A stretch of 64,000 nt of DNA from Dolichospermum flos-aquae CCAP 1403/13F (GCF_012516395.1 NZ_CP051206.1:2152501-2216500), one strand, 5' to 3'; shown: positions 17,965 to 27,438, counted from the stretch's first letter. A program made the numbers and translations. Notes: a model not told the origin generated them from the sequence alone.

Positions 17965-20616
17965 TTAAGCCAATTTATCTAAATAAGGACTGACATCAAC
18001 CGCTAATTTTTGTCCTAATTTTAGCAATTGACGACATTGAATAGTTTCGGCTTCATTATCAATACTGGTAATTCGTGGCAATATTTGACTGTGTAAACAA
18101 CTCCAGTAAAGTTCTTGAGAATGGTTTAAATTAATGCCAAGATGTAATTTATGACCAACATCAATCAATCGTTCTAAACGTTGGATATCTGTATCTATTT
18201 TGCTATTGGCATCATACAATAATTGCCACAATAACCGGACTATCAATTGTTCTAGAATTTGATTACCATCGGGGATATTTAATTGACAACGGAGATGTTT
18301 GGCTTCAGTAGCGATCGCTTCTAATTCTACAATCAGATTCCAGCTTAATTGTAGTTCGCTAATATCTTGTTCTAGGGATTTTAAAGCTGTTAAACAACGA
18401 TAACCCAAAGCAATCTCCGCTGCTACCTGTAATTCTCGTGGTACTTCCAATTCATCCCGATGAAAGGCCATAATTACACCGTAATTATCCCTATAGGCTT
18501 GAGTATATAACTGGTCTAATCGTGCCAGTGTTTCCTGACTCAACAACCGCATAATGCGGTGACGTTCTTCCGCAAATAAAGTTTGCAAACTAAAGGCTTC
18601 ATCACCAAATAGTTGAGTCATCACCAAAATAACATGAGCGATACTAGCCTGTTGCAAGGCTGCAAACAGCTTTTCTCTGATTTGACTATAGTTACGTCGT
18701 CCTTCAAACTTTTGAATACAGCAATGAAAATCCCAACCACCCAAATGCAAAACCGCAAATACTAAATTTTCATTTTCCCAAGTAATATTTGACACTAGCT
18801 GCAAATGCCCGACTGCCATAGTTAGTGGACCCAGGCTCTGCTTATGATAATCTAGCTCATGGGCATCATAGCAGTAAACACGCTGATGATAATTATGGGG
18901 GTGTTTATCTGTCTCTTGTCCAGGGGCAGTATTTTGGTGATGATTAAATAGGGAAGTAATGGCGTAATGGGCAGCAACTTGTTTAAAGCCAATTTGGGCA
19001 GTTAGCACCAACCGACGATATATCTCAGCCCCATTTTTAAACTCTTCCACATTGCTAGGGGCTAAACCTAGACGTTTAAGAAACTCCTTTTCTAATTGGA
19101 TACCTGCCACATCTCCGGCTAATTCTAAAGCACGGGAGGCATAACGCAAAATTTGTGTTCCCTCTGGACGGGAAATTTCCTCAAAAAACCAGCCGCAACT
19201 GGTAAACATCAGTAAAGAGTGACGCTGCATTTCCAACAAGCGTAAAGCTTCTACCTGTTCAACCGCTTGGAGTTTGCGAGTTTGATGGCGGGATAGAAAC
19301 CGGTTAATATTAGCGGGAGTGCGATCGCCCATGACATGAACATATTCGTCCCGCGCTTGCCAAGGATCACGAAATAATGCACTGCCATATTCTTCATAAA
19401 CATCAATTAACTGATCCCGCAGCCAATTTAAAGCATTTCTTAACGGCCGTCGCCATTTTTGATGCCACACGCCCCCTTCACCACCACAACCACAATCATC
19501 TTGCCATCTATCCACACCATGGGCGCAACTCCAAGCCGTCACAGACTTGATTTTTACTTCCCAAGAGGGAGGATTTAAACTCAAATAATGGGCAAAATTG
19601 GTGACAGTCCAACCATGACGGGGAAACTCACCAATAAAAGCATAGGCTAAAGTCTTTTCTGTGCCTTTTTTGTGATGTCCAAAGGTTTCCCCATCTGTAG
19701 CTACAGAAATTAATTGGGACTGACGATGATCCCCGCGAATAGCTGCCCCAATGCGTCCCGCAAAATGATGGGAATTGTAGACAACATCACTAAAACCCAT
19801 ATCCCGCGAAATCGGACCATCATAGAAAAAGATATCAATATAGGCAGTTGATTTGTTTGCAGATTCATCGCTATCTAAATAACAGCGGTAAGGACGAGTA
19901 GGATCAATCTGATTACCACCCACCTCATGCCATTGACTATCAGAATCATCATCTGTGGGGAAAGGACGACAACGCTGGGCTTGAGAAGGGGCTAAAATAA
20001 TAAACTTAATCCCTTCTGCTACCAATGCTTCTAAGGTGGCATAATCTACGGCTGTTTCTGCCAACCACATTCCTTCAGGATCACGGCCAAAGCGAGAATG
20101 GAAATCTTCCTTACCCCAGCGAATTTGTGTATGTTTATCCCGTTCATTGGCTAGGGGAAGGATAATGTGATTATAGACTTGAGCGATCGCATTCCCATGA
20201 CCATTGAGGCGATCACAGCTTTTAGCATCAGCCTCCAAAATCCGCTGATAAACGGACCCATCGTAGCGTTCTAACCACGACATCAGCGTTGGCCCAATGT
20301 TAAAGCTCATGTATTCATAATTATTCACAATCTTCACAATTTCGCCTCGGTCATTTAAGACTCTAGCAAAGGCATTAGGACGATAGCACTCCCAATGAAT
20401 GCGCTCATTCCAGTCATGAAAAGGACTAGCACTGGGTTGACGTTCAATCGCATCAAGATAAGGATTTTCTCTAGGAGGTTGATAAAAATGACCATGAACC
20501 GTGACATAAACACCCTGAGCAGTTTTCAGGGGATCATGTTCAGGACTGGATTTAGGCTCTTGATCTAATGGTAATATTGAGCCAGAACTACTGGGTTTTT
20601 CCGCTGCCAAAGTCAT
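17965..20616 (-). CDS. GH57-type glycoside hydrolase/DUF3536 protein
   Basis: The 883-residue product starts with a GH57-type barrel: VYVTVHGHFYQPPRENP near residue 36, then YNHIILPLAN and PEGMWLAETAVDY near 180, where Glu is the expected nucleophile position. DGETFGHH near 310 and the DUF3536 region follow. Family 57 enzymes act on alpha-glucans (amylase, branching, 4-alpha-glucanotransferase); the exact reaction cannot be read here. No signal peptide is present, so a cytoplasmic role in glycogen metabolism is an inference. It is monocistronic with an AT-rich leader of about 230 bp. Confidence 0.82.
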   Translation of the reverse strand: MTLAAEKPSSSGSILPLDQEPKSSPEHDPLKTAQGVYVTVHGHFYQPPRENPYLDAIERQPSASPFHDWNERIHWECYRPNAFARVLNDRGEIVKIVNNYEYMSFNIGPTLMSWLERYDGSVYQRILEADAKSCDRLNGHGNAIAQVYNHIILPLANERDKHTQIRWGKEDFHSRFGRDPEGMWLAETAVDYATLEALVAEGIKFIILAPSQAQRCRPFPTDDDSDSQWHEVGGNQIDPTRPYRCYLDSDESANKSTAYIDIFFYDGPISRDMGFSDVVYNSHHFAGRIGAAIRGDHRQSQLISVATDGETFGHHKKGTEKTLAYAFIGEFPRHGWTVTNFAHYLSLNPPSWEVKIKSVTAWSCAHGVDRWQDDCGCGGEGGVWHQKWRRPLRNALNWLRDQLIDVYEEYGSALFRDPWQARDEYVHVMGDRTPANINRFLSRHQTRKLQAVEQVEALRLLEMQRHSLLMFTSCGWFFEEISRPEGTQILRYASRALELAGDVAGIQLEKEFLKRLGLAPSNVEEFKNGAEIYRRLVLTAQIGFKQVAAHYAITSLFNHHQNTAPGQETDKHPHNYHQRVYCYDAHELDYHKQSLGPLTMAVGHLQLVSNITWENENLVFAVLHLGGWDFHCCIQKFEGRRNYSQIREKLFAALQQASIAHVILVMTQLFGDEAFSLQTLFAEERHRIMRLLSQETLARLDQLYTQAYRDNYGVIMAFHRDELEVPRELQVAAEIALGYRCLTALKSLEQDISELQLSWNLIVELEAIATEAKHLRCQLNIPDGNQILEQLIVRLLWQLLYDANSKIDTDIQRLERLIDVGHKLHLGINLNHSQELYWSCLHSQILPRITSIDNEAETIQCRQLLKLGQKLAVDVSPYLDKLA

Positions 20617-20847
20617 ATATTTTTATCCAAATAAATGTGTAATTTTGCAGAATATTCTTACTATATCTACCTTTCTACAATTGTTTTCTCATAAAATCAG
20701 TTATAAATAACACCTGTGAAACAAAACTAAATTTTAATAGAAGTCAGGAAAAAAAGGGGAATAATATCGAACCCCAATTACCAATTACCAATCACCATCC
20801 TTGACAGATATGATAGGTGTTCAAATGCACATAATGTTTTAGTCCCT

Positions 20848-21975
20848 GTGCAGATATCCCCTCAACTAAAGGTAAAAATGTCAATCAAGAACATTATTTT
20901 CAGCGTGCTGCTGTTGTTTATACCCATATCTCTAACAGCCCACTTTTTAGAATGGGGAGACTTGATAGTTTTCATCACCGCTGCATTAGCTATACTCCCC
21001 CTAGCAGCTTGGATGGGTACAGCTACGGAAGAAATAGCTGTAGTTGTTGGACCAGGAATAGGTGGATTTTTAAACGCGACTTTTGGCAATGCCACAGAAT
21101 TGATTATTGCCTTAGTTGCCCTGAATGCGGGCTTAATTGATGTCGTCAAAGCTAGTATAACTGGATCAATTATCAGTAATTTACTCTTAGTCATGGGTTT
21201 ATCCATGTTATTAGGCGGAATTCGTTACAAAGAACAAACATTTGAATCAGTCATAGCTCGTGTAAATGCTTCTTCTATGAATTTGGCGGTAATTGCCATT
21301 TTGTTACCAACAGCAATGAACTATACCTCCATAGGGATTAGTGAAAAAACCGTACAGAATCTTTCCCTAGCTGTAGCTGTCGTCTTAATTCTAGTTTACG
21401 GCTTAACACTGCTATTTTCCATGAAAACTCATGCTTATTTGTATGATGTTGGTGTGGCAGATATCGAAGAGGAAGCAGAAGCAGTTGTCCATAAAAAACC
21501 AAATGTTTGGTTATGGAGTGGTGTCCTTTTAGTTTGCACCCTGTTAGTTGCCTTTGAGTCAGAACTACTAGTTGGTTCATTGGAAGTCGCTACATCTCAA
21601 CTAGGTTTAAGCGCCCTATTTACCGGGGTAATTTTAGTTCCTATTATCGGTAATGCTGCTGAACACGCTACCGCAGTTACCGTAGCCATGAAGAACAAAA
21701 TGGATTTGGCTATGTCTGTCGCTGTGGGTTCAAGTATGCAAATTGCCCTATTTGTGGCCCCGGTTTTAGTAATTGCCGGTTGGGCAACTGGGCAACCCAT
21801 GGATTTAGATTTTAACCCCTTTGAATTAGTCGCTGTTGCTGTATCAGTTTTAATTGCTAATAGCATTAGTTCTGATGGTAAATCTAATTGGTTAGAAGGG
21901 ACATTACTCCTAGCTGCTTATACTGTCTTGGGTTTTGCCTTCTACTTCCATCCAGTTGCCAACAGTATCGGTTAA
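20848..21975 (+). CDS. cax: Ca2+/H+ antiporter (CaCA/CAX family)
   Basis: Two inverted alpha-repeats typical of cation/proton exchangers are present: GFLNATFGNATELIIALVAL (near residue 71) and VPIIGNAAEHATAVTVAMKN (near 266), both with the essential GNxxE core. About eleven hydrophobic helices cover the 375 residues, and an acidic loop (DIEEEAEAVVHKK) separates the halves. It exports Ca2+ from the cytoplasm using the proton gradient. The longest frame starts at GTG 20848; the ATG at 20878 (MSIKNIIFSVL) is equally plausible and places the first helix close to the N-terminus. Confidence 0.9.
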   Translation: MQISPQLKVKMSIKNIIFSVLLLFIPISLTAHFLEWGDLIVFITAALAILPLAAWMGTATEEIAVVVGPGIGGFLNATFGNATELIIALVALNAGLIDVVKASITGSIISNLLLVMGLSMLLGGIRYKEQTFESVIARVNASSMNLAVIAILLPTAMNYTSIGISEKTVQNLSLAVAVVLILVYGLTLLFSMKTHAYLYDVGVADIEEEAEAVVHKKPNVWLWSGVLLVCTLLVAFESELLVGSLEVATSQLGLSALFTGVILVPIIGNAAEHATAVTVAMKNKMDLAMSVAVGSSMQIALFVAPVLVIAGWATGQPMDLDFNPFELVAVAVSVLIANSISSDGKSNWLEGTLLLAAYTVLGFAFYFHPVANSIG

Positions 21976-22000
21976 AATATCTTACCTGATCAAAAGTCTA

Positions 22001-22036
22001 AAATTCCCGATCTCATAAATTGGGAATTTTTCTCTT
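22001..22036 (+). terminator. Rho-independent terminator after cax
   Basis: AAATTCCC and GGGAATTT form an 8-bp stem with a 13-nt loop, followed by TTCTCTTCT. It lies 26 bp after the cax stop. Confidence 0.55.
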
Positions 22037-22145
22037 CTACCAAGTCCTAAATATTTTTTCAAAAATAACTCCCTTAAGATAGATGAATAAAATCAATAAT
22101 TCTTATAGTGTCAAATCAGATCATTCTTTTGATATCGAGCTATGG

Positions 22146-22316
22146 ATCCCACATTCCGCACCCCCCAGTGTCACAATCGGTAATTTCGGATTTTTGAATA
22201 CCTTTAATGATAATTTTGATACAGAATCGTCGAAATCTTGGGTGGCTATCGCCAATCTCAAATCCCCAAATGACCATTTTTCCTTGTGTGACAGTTTAGG
22301 GTGCGGAAGGTGGGAT
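22146..22316. repeat. MITE-like element with about 31-bp imperfect terminal inverted repeats
   Basis: The left end reads ATCCCACATTCCGCACCCC...GTGTCACAA; the right end in reverse reads ATCCCACCTTCCGCACCCT...TGTCACACAA. The element is about 171 bp, has no transposase and probably depends on an IS with similar ends. The 86-residue ORF (22083-22343) across it is created by the element and is not a gene. The 21976-22484 gap otherwise holds only the cax terminator and AT-rich DNA. Confidence 0.7.
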
Positions 22317-22484
22317 AGATTTATGATATATCAATTTCCCTAAATATTTTTTACTATTTGATCATAGTAATTACATATATAGGACTAATATTTGATTTTT
22401 CAAAAAACTCAGTGCCAGTTTATATCCGTTCTTCTCTGCTTTTGCCATTTCCCATTTTATAAATAAATACAATTATAAAAGACA

Positions 22485-23045
22485 ATGAATGAAATCGGAC
22501 TGCTGATGATGGGTGTATTTAATCAGAAATCACTAACTATACCCCATTTTCCATTAAACCAAACCTTGTTTTACCTAGAAAATGGTGTACAGCTAACAAA
22601 TCATCAATCAAATAAGTTAGTTTCTTCTGCTCAAATTACACCACCAGAATTTATCCACATAAATGAAACTTCCCCAACTAATCTCTCAATTCTCTCATTC
22701 CGACGACACCAAATATTTAACCAAATCACACAAAAACAGACATCCAGCAGTTCTTTTGAATTAGCTGATGCTGGGAATATCCCTATGACCAATAAAAAAG
22801 ATGTTCAATTATCAACAGGATATCACACAACCCAGAATAAACCTATGCCCGTAATTGGTTTTGGTAATTCAGGCATATCTGTGAAAGTTTTACAAAAATT
22901 GTTAATGTCTAATGGTTATGGACTACCTATTGATGGAGTTTTTGGACCAGTTACCGAAACTGCTGTTAAAGCCTTTCAAAATCGTCGAAGTCTATCAACA
23001 GATGGTGTGGTTGGTCAAAAAACTTGGTGGGAACTAACAATTTAA
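22485..23045 (+). CDS. Peptidoglycan-binding-domain protein
   Basis: The C-terminal about 60 residues form a PG_binding_1 domain (GISVKVLQKLLMSNGYGLPI, DGVFGPVTETAVKAFQNRR, DGVVGQKTWWEL), a three-helix fold that binds cell-wall peptides. The N-terminal about 120 residues are Ser/Thr/Gln-rich and look unstructured. No clear signal peptide is present, which is odd for a wall-binding protein; an export route or a different start may be missed. A partner hydrolase domain is absent. Confidence 0.75.
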   Translation: MNEIGLLMMGVFNQKSLTIPHFPLNQTLFYLENGVQLTNHQSNKLVSSAQITPPEFIHINETSPTNLSILSFRRHQIFNQITQKQTSSSSFELADAGNIPMTNKKDVQLSTGYHTTQNKPMPVIGFGNSGISVKVLQKLLMSNGYGLPIDGVFGPVTETAVKAFQNRRSLSTDGVVGQKTWWELTI

Positions 23046-23047
23046 TT

Positions 23048-23130
23048 GGTCATTTGTCATTTGTCATTTGTCATTTGTCATTTGTCATTTGTCGTTTGTC
23101 GTTTGTCATTTGTCATTTGTCATTTGTCAT
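23048..23130. repeat. STRR tract, TCATTTG heptamers x about 12
   Basis: About twelve direct copies of TCATTTG, two of them TCGTTTG, fill the space between the peptidoglycan-binding gene and the convergent map gene. It is the longest single-type STRR in the window. Confidence 0.9.
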
Positions 23131-23159
23131 ATAAATCATCTAAATCAAAAGAATCATAG

Positions 23160-23990
23160 TTAAAGATGATTTCTATCAGTCAAAATTTCATACCCACTAT
23201 CTGTCACTAATACAGTATGCTCAAATTGAGCAGATAAAGCATTATCAACTGTTACCGCAGTCCATCTATCAGCTAAAATTCTGGTATTTTTAGAACCAGC
23301 ATTTAAAATTGGTTCAATTGCTAAAGTCATTCCTGAACGCAATTTCACATTCGGTATTTCACGAGTTCGATAGTTAAAAACCGCTGGTTCTTCGTGTAAA
23401 TTTCTACCTACACCATGACCAGTAAATTGTTCCACTACTGTAAACCCATTGGCTTTGACATGATCTTCAATTGCACCTGCAATCTCTGTCAAATGGACAC
23501 CAGCTTTTACCTGTTCAATCCCTTTATATAAAGATTCTTCCGCTATTTTAATCAGTCTTGCGGCTTCAGTTGTTACATTACCCACAGCGATAGTAATGCA
23601 GGAATCACCATGAAAACCTTGATAAAAAGCACCTGTATCAACTTTTAATACATCTCCTGAGCGGATTACCTTTTTAGAGTTAGGAATTCCATGTACAACT
23701 TCATGATTAATACTAGAGCAAATCGAGGCGGGGAAGCCATGATACCCTTTAAAGCTAGGAGTGGCATCCATTTCGCGGATACGTTTTTCGGCATAAGCAT
23801 CTAAATCAGCCGTTGTCATTCCTGGTTGCACTAACTCAGAAATTTCTTTAAGAACAGTTGCCACAATCTTCGCTGATTGCCGCATAATTTCGATTTCACG
23901 GGTTGATTTAATTTCAATCCCTCGGCGTTGTTGTTTTTCGGGTTTTGGCTGGGCTGGTTGCGAAAGCAGGTTGGTGAAAATATTCATCAT
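23160..23990 (-). CDS. map: Methionine aminopeptidase, type I
   Basis: The enzyme removes the initiator Met from nascent proteins. The five metal ligands are in place: Asp in VDTGAF, Asp in HGDSCIT, His in [12 protein letters not shown], Glu in AIEPIL and Glu in AQFEHTVLV. The substrate His is in NHEVVHGIP. The 276 residues include an N-terminal extension of about 25 residues ([20 protein letters not shown]), a little longer than the minimal type Ia enzyme. Convergent with the previous gene. Confidence 0.95.
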   Translation of the reverse strand: MMNIFTNLLSQPAQPKPEKQQRRGIEIKSTREIEIMRQSAKIVATVLKEISELVQPGMTTADLDAYAEKRIREMDATPSFKGYHGFPASICSSINHEVVHGIPNSKKVIRSGDVLKVDTGAFYQGFHGDSCITIAVGNVTTEAARLIKIAEESLYKGIEQVKAGVHLTEIAGAIEDHVKANGFTVVEQFTGHGVGRNLHEEPAVFNYRTREIPNVKLRSGMTLAIEPILNAGSKNTRILADRWTAVTVDNALSAQFEHTVLVTDSGYEILTDRNHL

Positions 23991-24444
23991 GAAGTTTAGG
24001 AATTAGGGGTGCTTTTACCGGTTAGCTGTGAAGTTGTTGAGATTTATTGGCAAAAAATATCTATATTTACGTTAACTTATTTTTGCATCTTTAGAAAAAC
24101 ACAGATAAGTGTACAAAATTAATTACCAACTAATTTTTATGTTCCCTGTTCCGGTGTTCCCTCTCTCAACGAGTGAATTTAATTTTGTCTGACTACTTAT
24201 AATCTACTGATCTCCTATCATCCTTAAATACCCTGGTTCGTTCGCGTCAACATTGGGGAGCGATGGAAGGTTTATGTATCTCTGACGGAGGCGTTGGACA
24301 TGGTGTGGCGTATCGCTTTGGGAGCATAATGTATCAGCCATAACCCAACATTTATAAGCATTTGTTAAGTTGCGTTGTCTATTAACCGAACAGTGTTGTA
24401 TTATCTTCCTTGTGTAAAGTGCATCATTGCTTGGACTTTAAATA
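23991..24444. other. 454-bp intergenic region, no supported gene
   Basis: An AT-rich left part is followed by a GTTCCCTGTTCC STRR-like stretch (about 24138) and a more GC-rich part (about 24230-24350). The latter has a short open frame (27 codons, MEGLCISDGGVGHGV..., 24262-24345) that I do not recognise. The composition change suggests decayed coding DNA, which would fit the broken genes on the right. Confidence 0.4.
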
Positions 24445-25299
24445 ATGAACAGGAAGTTATATATACAAGCGACTCCAGAACAAGAACTCTTATTCTGCTT
24501 TTCCGAGATGGAAATTTTATCTCCAAATAATTGTGGGGATTTTTGGCAGTTATGGCTATCATATCAAGATGATTTTTACAATCTTTGCCGAAAGTGGATG
24601 GGAGGTAATTGTCATGATGCCGAAGATGCACTAAATCAGGCAATGCTCAAAGCCTGGAATGAATGGAAAAAATCTGCAAATAAAATCACATATACTAAAG
24701 CGTGGTTAACTCGCATTATTCATAATTTGTGCATGGATGTGCATCGAAAACGTAAACGAGAAGCCACAGGAATTGAAAACATTGACGATATTAAATTTGC
24801 AGAACATCAAGAATTTGCTGCTAGTGTAGAAATTCCTGAATCCAATATTTTGACTTTGGAAATGGGAGCATATCTTCACCACAAAATTCAATCCTTACCT
24901 GACAGACTGCGCCATCCTTTTATTTTACACTGCTGCCAAGACAAATCCTATCAAGATGTCGCCAAGCAACTCACCATCTCTGAAGAGAACGTTCGCAAAC
25001 GTATTCTAAAGGCGCGAAAGATTCTGCAAAAACAGTTAAAAAAGTATCTGGCAGGGGAAGATAACACTTGTATTTATTTCCTCTCACCAGCCTTAAAAAA
25101 GGATATTTCCATGGGAGAAAAGTTGCAATCTGATGAAACACTTCGACAAGCTCAGTGCGGTGCAGTGATTTGTGATTGGGAATCATCAATACCAACAAAC
25201 AGCAAGCAGGAAGAAATTAACTATAAAGTCACCTTAATATGTCTGGAAACATTGCCACCTCATTGGTACAGTTCACCCAATTCTCTGGGTTGGAACTGA
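24445..25299 (+). CDS. Sigma-70 family (ECF-like) RNA polymerase sigma factor, C-terminal tail frameshifted
   Basis: Region 2 is visible at about residues 35-110 (NLCRKWMGG, HDAEDALNQAMLKAW, YTKAWLTRIIHNLCMD). Region 4 is at about 150-200 (LPDRLRHPFILHCCQDKSYQ, DVAKQLTISEENVRKRILKA), so it should bind core RNA polymerase and choose promoters. A tail of about 80 residues (NYKVTLICLETLPPHWYSS) ends abruptly at SLGWN. The ORF at 25239 in the neighbouring frame continues with text that looks like the rest of the protein, implying a frameshift near 25290. An internal ATG at 24508 (MEILSPNNCG) is an alternative start. No anti-sigma gene is seen. Confidence 0.7.
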   Translation: MNRKLYIQATPEQELLFCFSEMEILSPNNCGDFWQLWLSYQDDFYNLCRKWMGGNCHDAEDALNQAMLKAWNEWKKSANKITYTKAWLTRIIHNLCMDVHRKRKREATGIENIDDIKFAEHQEFAASVEIPESNILTLEMGAYLHHKIQSLPDRLRHPFILHCCQDKSYQDVAKQLTISEENVRKRILKARKILQKQLKKYLAGEDNTCIYFLSPALKKDISMGEKLQSDETLRQAQCGAVICDWESSIPTNSKQEEINYKVTLICLETLPPHWYSSPNSLGWN

Positions 25300-25457
25300 A
25301 TGCTCACTTGGTTGTAGAGGAAAAGTCAGCTAGACAAAAACAGAAACTAATAACCCTAAGTCAGTATGTTCAGAAATATCCCCAAGGTAAGAATTCGTTG
25401 AAATCCTTGTGTCATCAAAAGATGAATACCTTGGAAACATTGAAATATCCATCTTAA
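25239..25457 (+). pseudogene. Frameshifted continuation of the sigma factor C-terminus
   Basis: This frame overlaps the sigma gene end and, from about 25290, reads GLELNAHLVVEEKSARQKQK, then LITLSQYVQKYPQG. From memory of related cyanobacterial sigma-like proteins, such a segment leads into a TPR-like C-terminal region; here it breaks down after KYPQG and stops. I therefore read it as the displaced tail of the same gene rather than a separate 72-residue gene. The stop is about 70 bp before the IS1634-like remnant. Confidence 0.5.
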
Positions 25458-25529
25458 TGTAGGAGATTCTGTGGGTCTATTCAGTTGATTTTTAACTGTG
25501 GCTTTTTGTGCCTTCAATGACATTCTTAA

Positions 25530-26455
25530 TTATCTTTGTCCTAAATTATAAACTAAAAGGCATAATGCCATTAACATCATCATTGTCTCTACTCTTTCAG
25601 GATTTTTCACAAACAGACTATCCGCGAAAAATAACGGGTCTTTGATAAATCTAAATCCTCTTTCTGTAGATTGTTGTTCTTTATATATTTTGAGGATTTC
25701 TTCTGACTCTAACTTAATCGTATCCAAAATATTGGTGGCTAAAATAAATCTGCCACAAGAGTTTTGCTGTTGTCTAATTAACTCCTGATTTTCTCTTAAT
25801 TTACATTTCACTCTATAAACTGTTGTTTTCCCTTGATTGGTTTGAGTAATTTCCCAGTCTGATATTTGATGATATTTTAATTTGGCTGTTATTTCTTCTA
25901 TTTTTAATTCTGTCAAAGATTTATCTGGAAATTCTTCCTGTTCTAATTTCGCTACTTGTTTGTTAACTTTCAAAAACTCTTCTTGGATTTTTTTGTCTAG
26001 TTTATTTAAGTCTGCTTTTTTCCTCTCTGCACTTTCTACTAATAACCATCTTTGCTCTATTCCTCCATAAGATACTTTCTCTTCGAGATATACCCCTGTG
26101 TGATATTAATCGGATTTTCTTTGTTTATTCCTAATTCTTTCTCTGGATTATTGAGGCAATTATCATATTTTCCATGTAAATGTAATGAGCTTGAGTCTAA
26201 ATGGGAATATTTTGTGTCTATTCCATATTTCTTTACTACTTCTAAGGCAATGATTAAGAATAATTTAGTTAAGCCATATTTGTAAAGTTTATCCATGACT
26301 CTACCTATTTTATCGTCATTTAAATCTTCCGCTTTTATCCCTCCTCCTATTAAATGTTCTACGGCTTTGTCTTGAAAGAATTCTGGAAATAAATATAGTG
26401 GTCTTGATACAAAACCTAGTCCATTGAGAATAATTGCTTTGACTACTTCTCAATA
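25530..26455 (-). pseudogene. IS1634-like (DUF4277-type) transposase remnant
   Basis: Read leftwards: VVKAIILNGLGFVSRPLYLF (from about 26450), then DDKIGRVMDKLYKYGLTKLF, KYSHLDSSSLHLHGKY and NITQGY. There the frame breaks near 26095, and the text resumes as VSYGGIEQRWLLVESAERKK and continues to ERGFRFIKDPLFFADSLF and LVYNLGQR. The middle (the second catalytic Asp region) and about the first 35 codons are missing. The product cannot be active. The right end of the IS is lost at the junction near 26455. Confidence 0.75.
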
Positions 26456-26456
26456 A

Positions 26457-26726
26457 TTTTGTCTTCAGCTGCAAAGAAATTTACCGTCGGAGAAATACGT
26501 TTTCCAATCATACTCCAAGCCAACAGGTCCTGGTGGCACATGTTGGACAAAGGCCGATATGTCTTCCCTTTCAGTCCCTTCTCCGGTTCCTGGAAATAAC
26601 CGTTACCTTGCTACTATCTATAGCAAATATGGGACTACCTTGGCTCAAATGACTTTTGACGGACGGGGTTTGACATTCCAAGGAGAGGGAAATTCTGCTA
26701 AACCCCCATTTGGAGTTTGCCCATAA
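26457..26726 (+). pseudogene. Fragment of a small secreted protein (paralogue 1), N-terminus lost
   Basis: An open frame of about 90 codons without a start reads KPTGPGGTCWTKADMSSLS, VPSPVPGNNRYLATIYSKYG, TTLAQMTFDGRGLTFQGEG and ends FGVCP-stop at 26726. It begins exactly at the junction with the IS1634-like remnant, which probably cut it. The segment GTTLAQMTFDG...GEGN reappears at 26946-27005 in the next copy, so this is a real decayed gene family. The function is unknown. Confidence 0.5.
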
Positions 26727-26841
26727 TTGAAGATTGGAATTTGACAGTGCGAGCCACTTGATATTCGAGGGTGCGCTACATTATTAGTAAATTTGGTGGG
26801 TTACGATGTCGTTAACCCACCTCTTCTTCAGGAGCGGAATA

Positions 26842-27065
26842 ATGAAAGTCCCACAGATTTTGCAGAAACTAGTTGGTCTCCTTGCTGTAGTGGCTCTTGT
26901 CTTTGGACTTGGGGCCTCGCCTGCCTCAGCAGCTCACCTTTTTAAGGCACGGTCTTGGCTCAAATGACTTTGGACGGATTGAATTTAGGATTTGAAGGTG
27001 AAGGTAATCATCATCTCAAACAACGCCCTAATGGCTGTCTGTCGCCAACCAGACCTACGTTTTAG
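26842..27065 (+). pseudogene. Small secreted protein (paralogue 2), signal peptide kept, middle deleted
   Basis: ATG 26842 is preceded by AGGAG at 26830 and starts a textbook signal peptide (MKVPQILQKLVGLLAVVALV... ASPASA, about 31 residues). After AAHLFKA the frame meets TGA at 26965. The next frame reads GTVLAQMTLDGLNLGFEGEG and runs to a stop at 27065, matching the end of paralogue 1. The middle (about 60 codons, with the CWTK block) is deleted with a frame change. A GGTGGGTTA/TTAACCCACC hairpin (about 26797-26822) precedes the gene. Confidence 0.55.
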
Positions 27066-27240
27066 TCTGATCGCCTTTTGTTTTATTTATTACAGAATAG
27101 TGATAACCTTTGACAATTTCATAAAATTGTTTAGCTCTTTGGGCCACTTCTTCTAGAGTCCAAAAAATAGCTTGCATAATAATTACACCTGCTTTGTGCT
27201 GTTTAATTATTTTAAGTGTGATCGCTTGATCTTGTAGGGT
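27055..27240 (-). pseudogene. Unrecognised protein C-terminal fragment
   Basis: A frame without a good start reads DQAITLKIIKQHKAGVIIMQ, then AIFWTLEEVAQRAKQFYEIV, and stops at 27055. The composition looks like protein and the right end is bounded by a TGCGTTA palindrome, so it is probably the tail of a broken gene. An ATG inside (MQAIFWTL, at about 27178) could start a peptide of about 40 residues. I do not recognise the family. Confidence 0.3.
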
Positions 27241-27267
27241 GCGTTAATGAAATGTAACGCACCACTC
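27240..27267. repeat. GGTGCGTTA palindrome
   Basis: GGTGCGTTA and TAACGCACC form a 9-bp stem around ATGAAATG. The 27066-27635 gap holds this palindrome, another at 27371-27438 and several HIP1 sites, but no supported gene. Confidence 0.6.
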
Positions 27268-27370
27268 CTATGATTAAATTCTTTCATCAAATCCATTTTA
27301 CCAAAGAGCGATCGCTTTTCTTTTTGTGGGACAGGCGATCGCCCTACTTATTCCGCGAACGCTATCCAAT

Positions 27371-27438
27371 CTTGTGGGATGGGCATCTTGCCCGTCCTTG
27401 TATTGTATTATCAGCAGGCAAGATGCCTACACCACAAG
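27371..27438. repeat. GGGCATCTTGCC inverted repeat element
   Basis: CTTGTGG...GGGCATCTTGCC at the left pairs with GGCAAGATGCC...CCACAAG at the right, 68 bp in total. The outer and inner arms pair separately, as in other dispersed cyanobacterial hairpin elements. Confidence 0.65.

Noticed and set aside
22083-22343. 86-residue ORF
   Set aside because: It spans a MITE with inverted ends; most of the peptide comes from the element.
24262-24345. 27-codon frame MEGLCISDGGVGHGV
   Set aside because: Too short, no ribosome-binding site and no recognisable relatives; noted only as possible decayed DNA.
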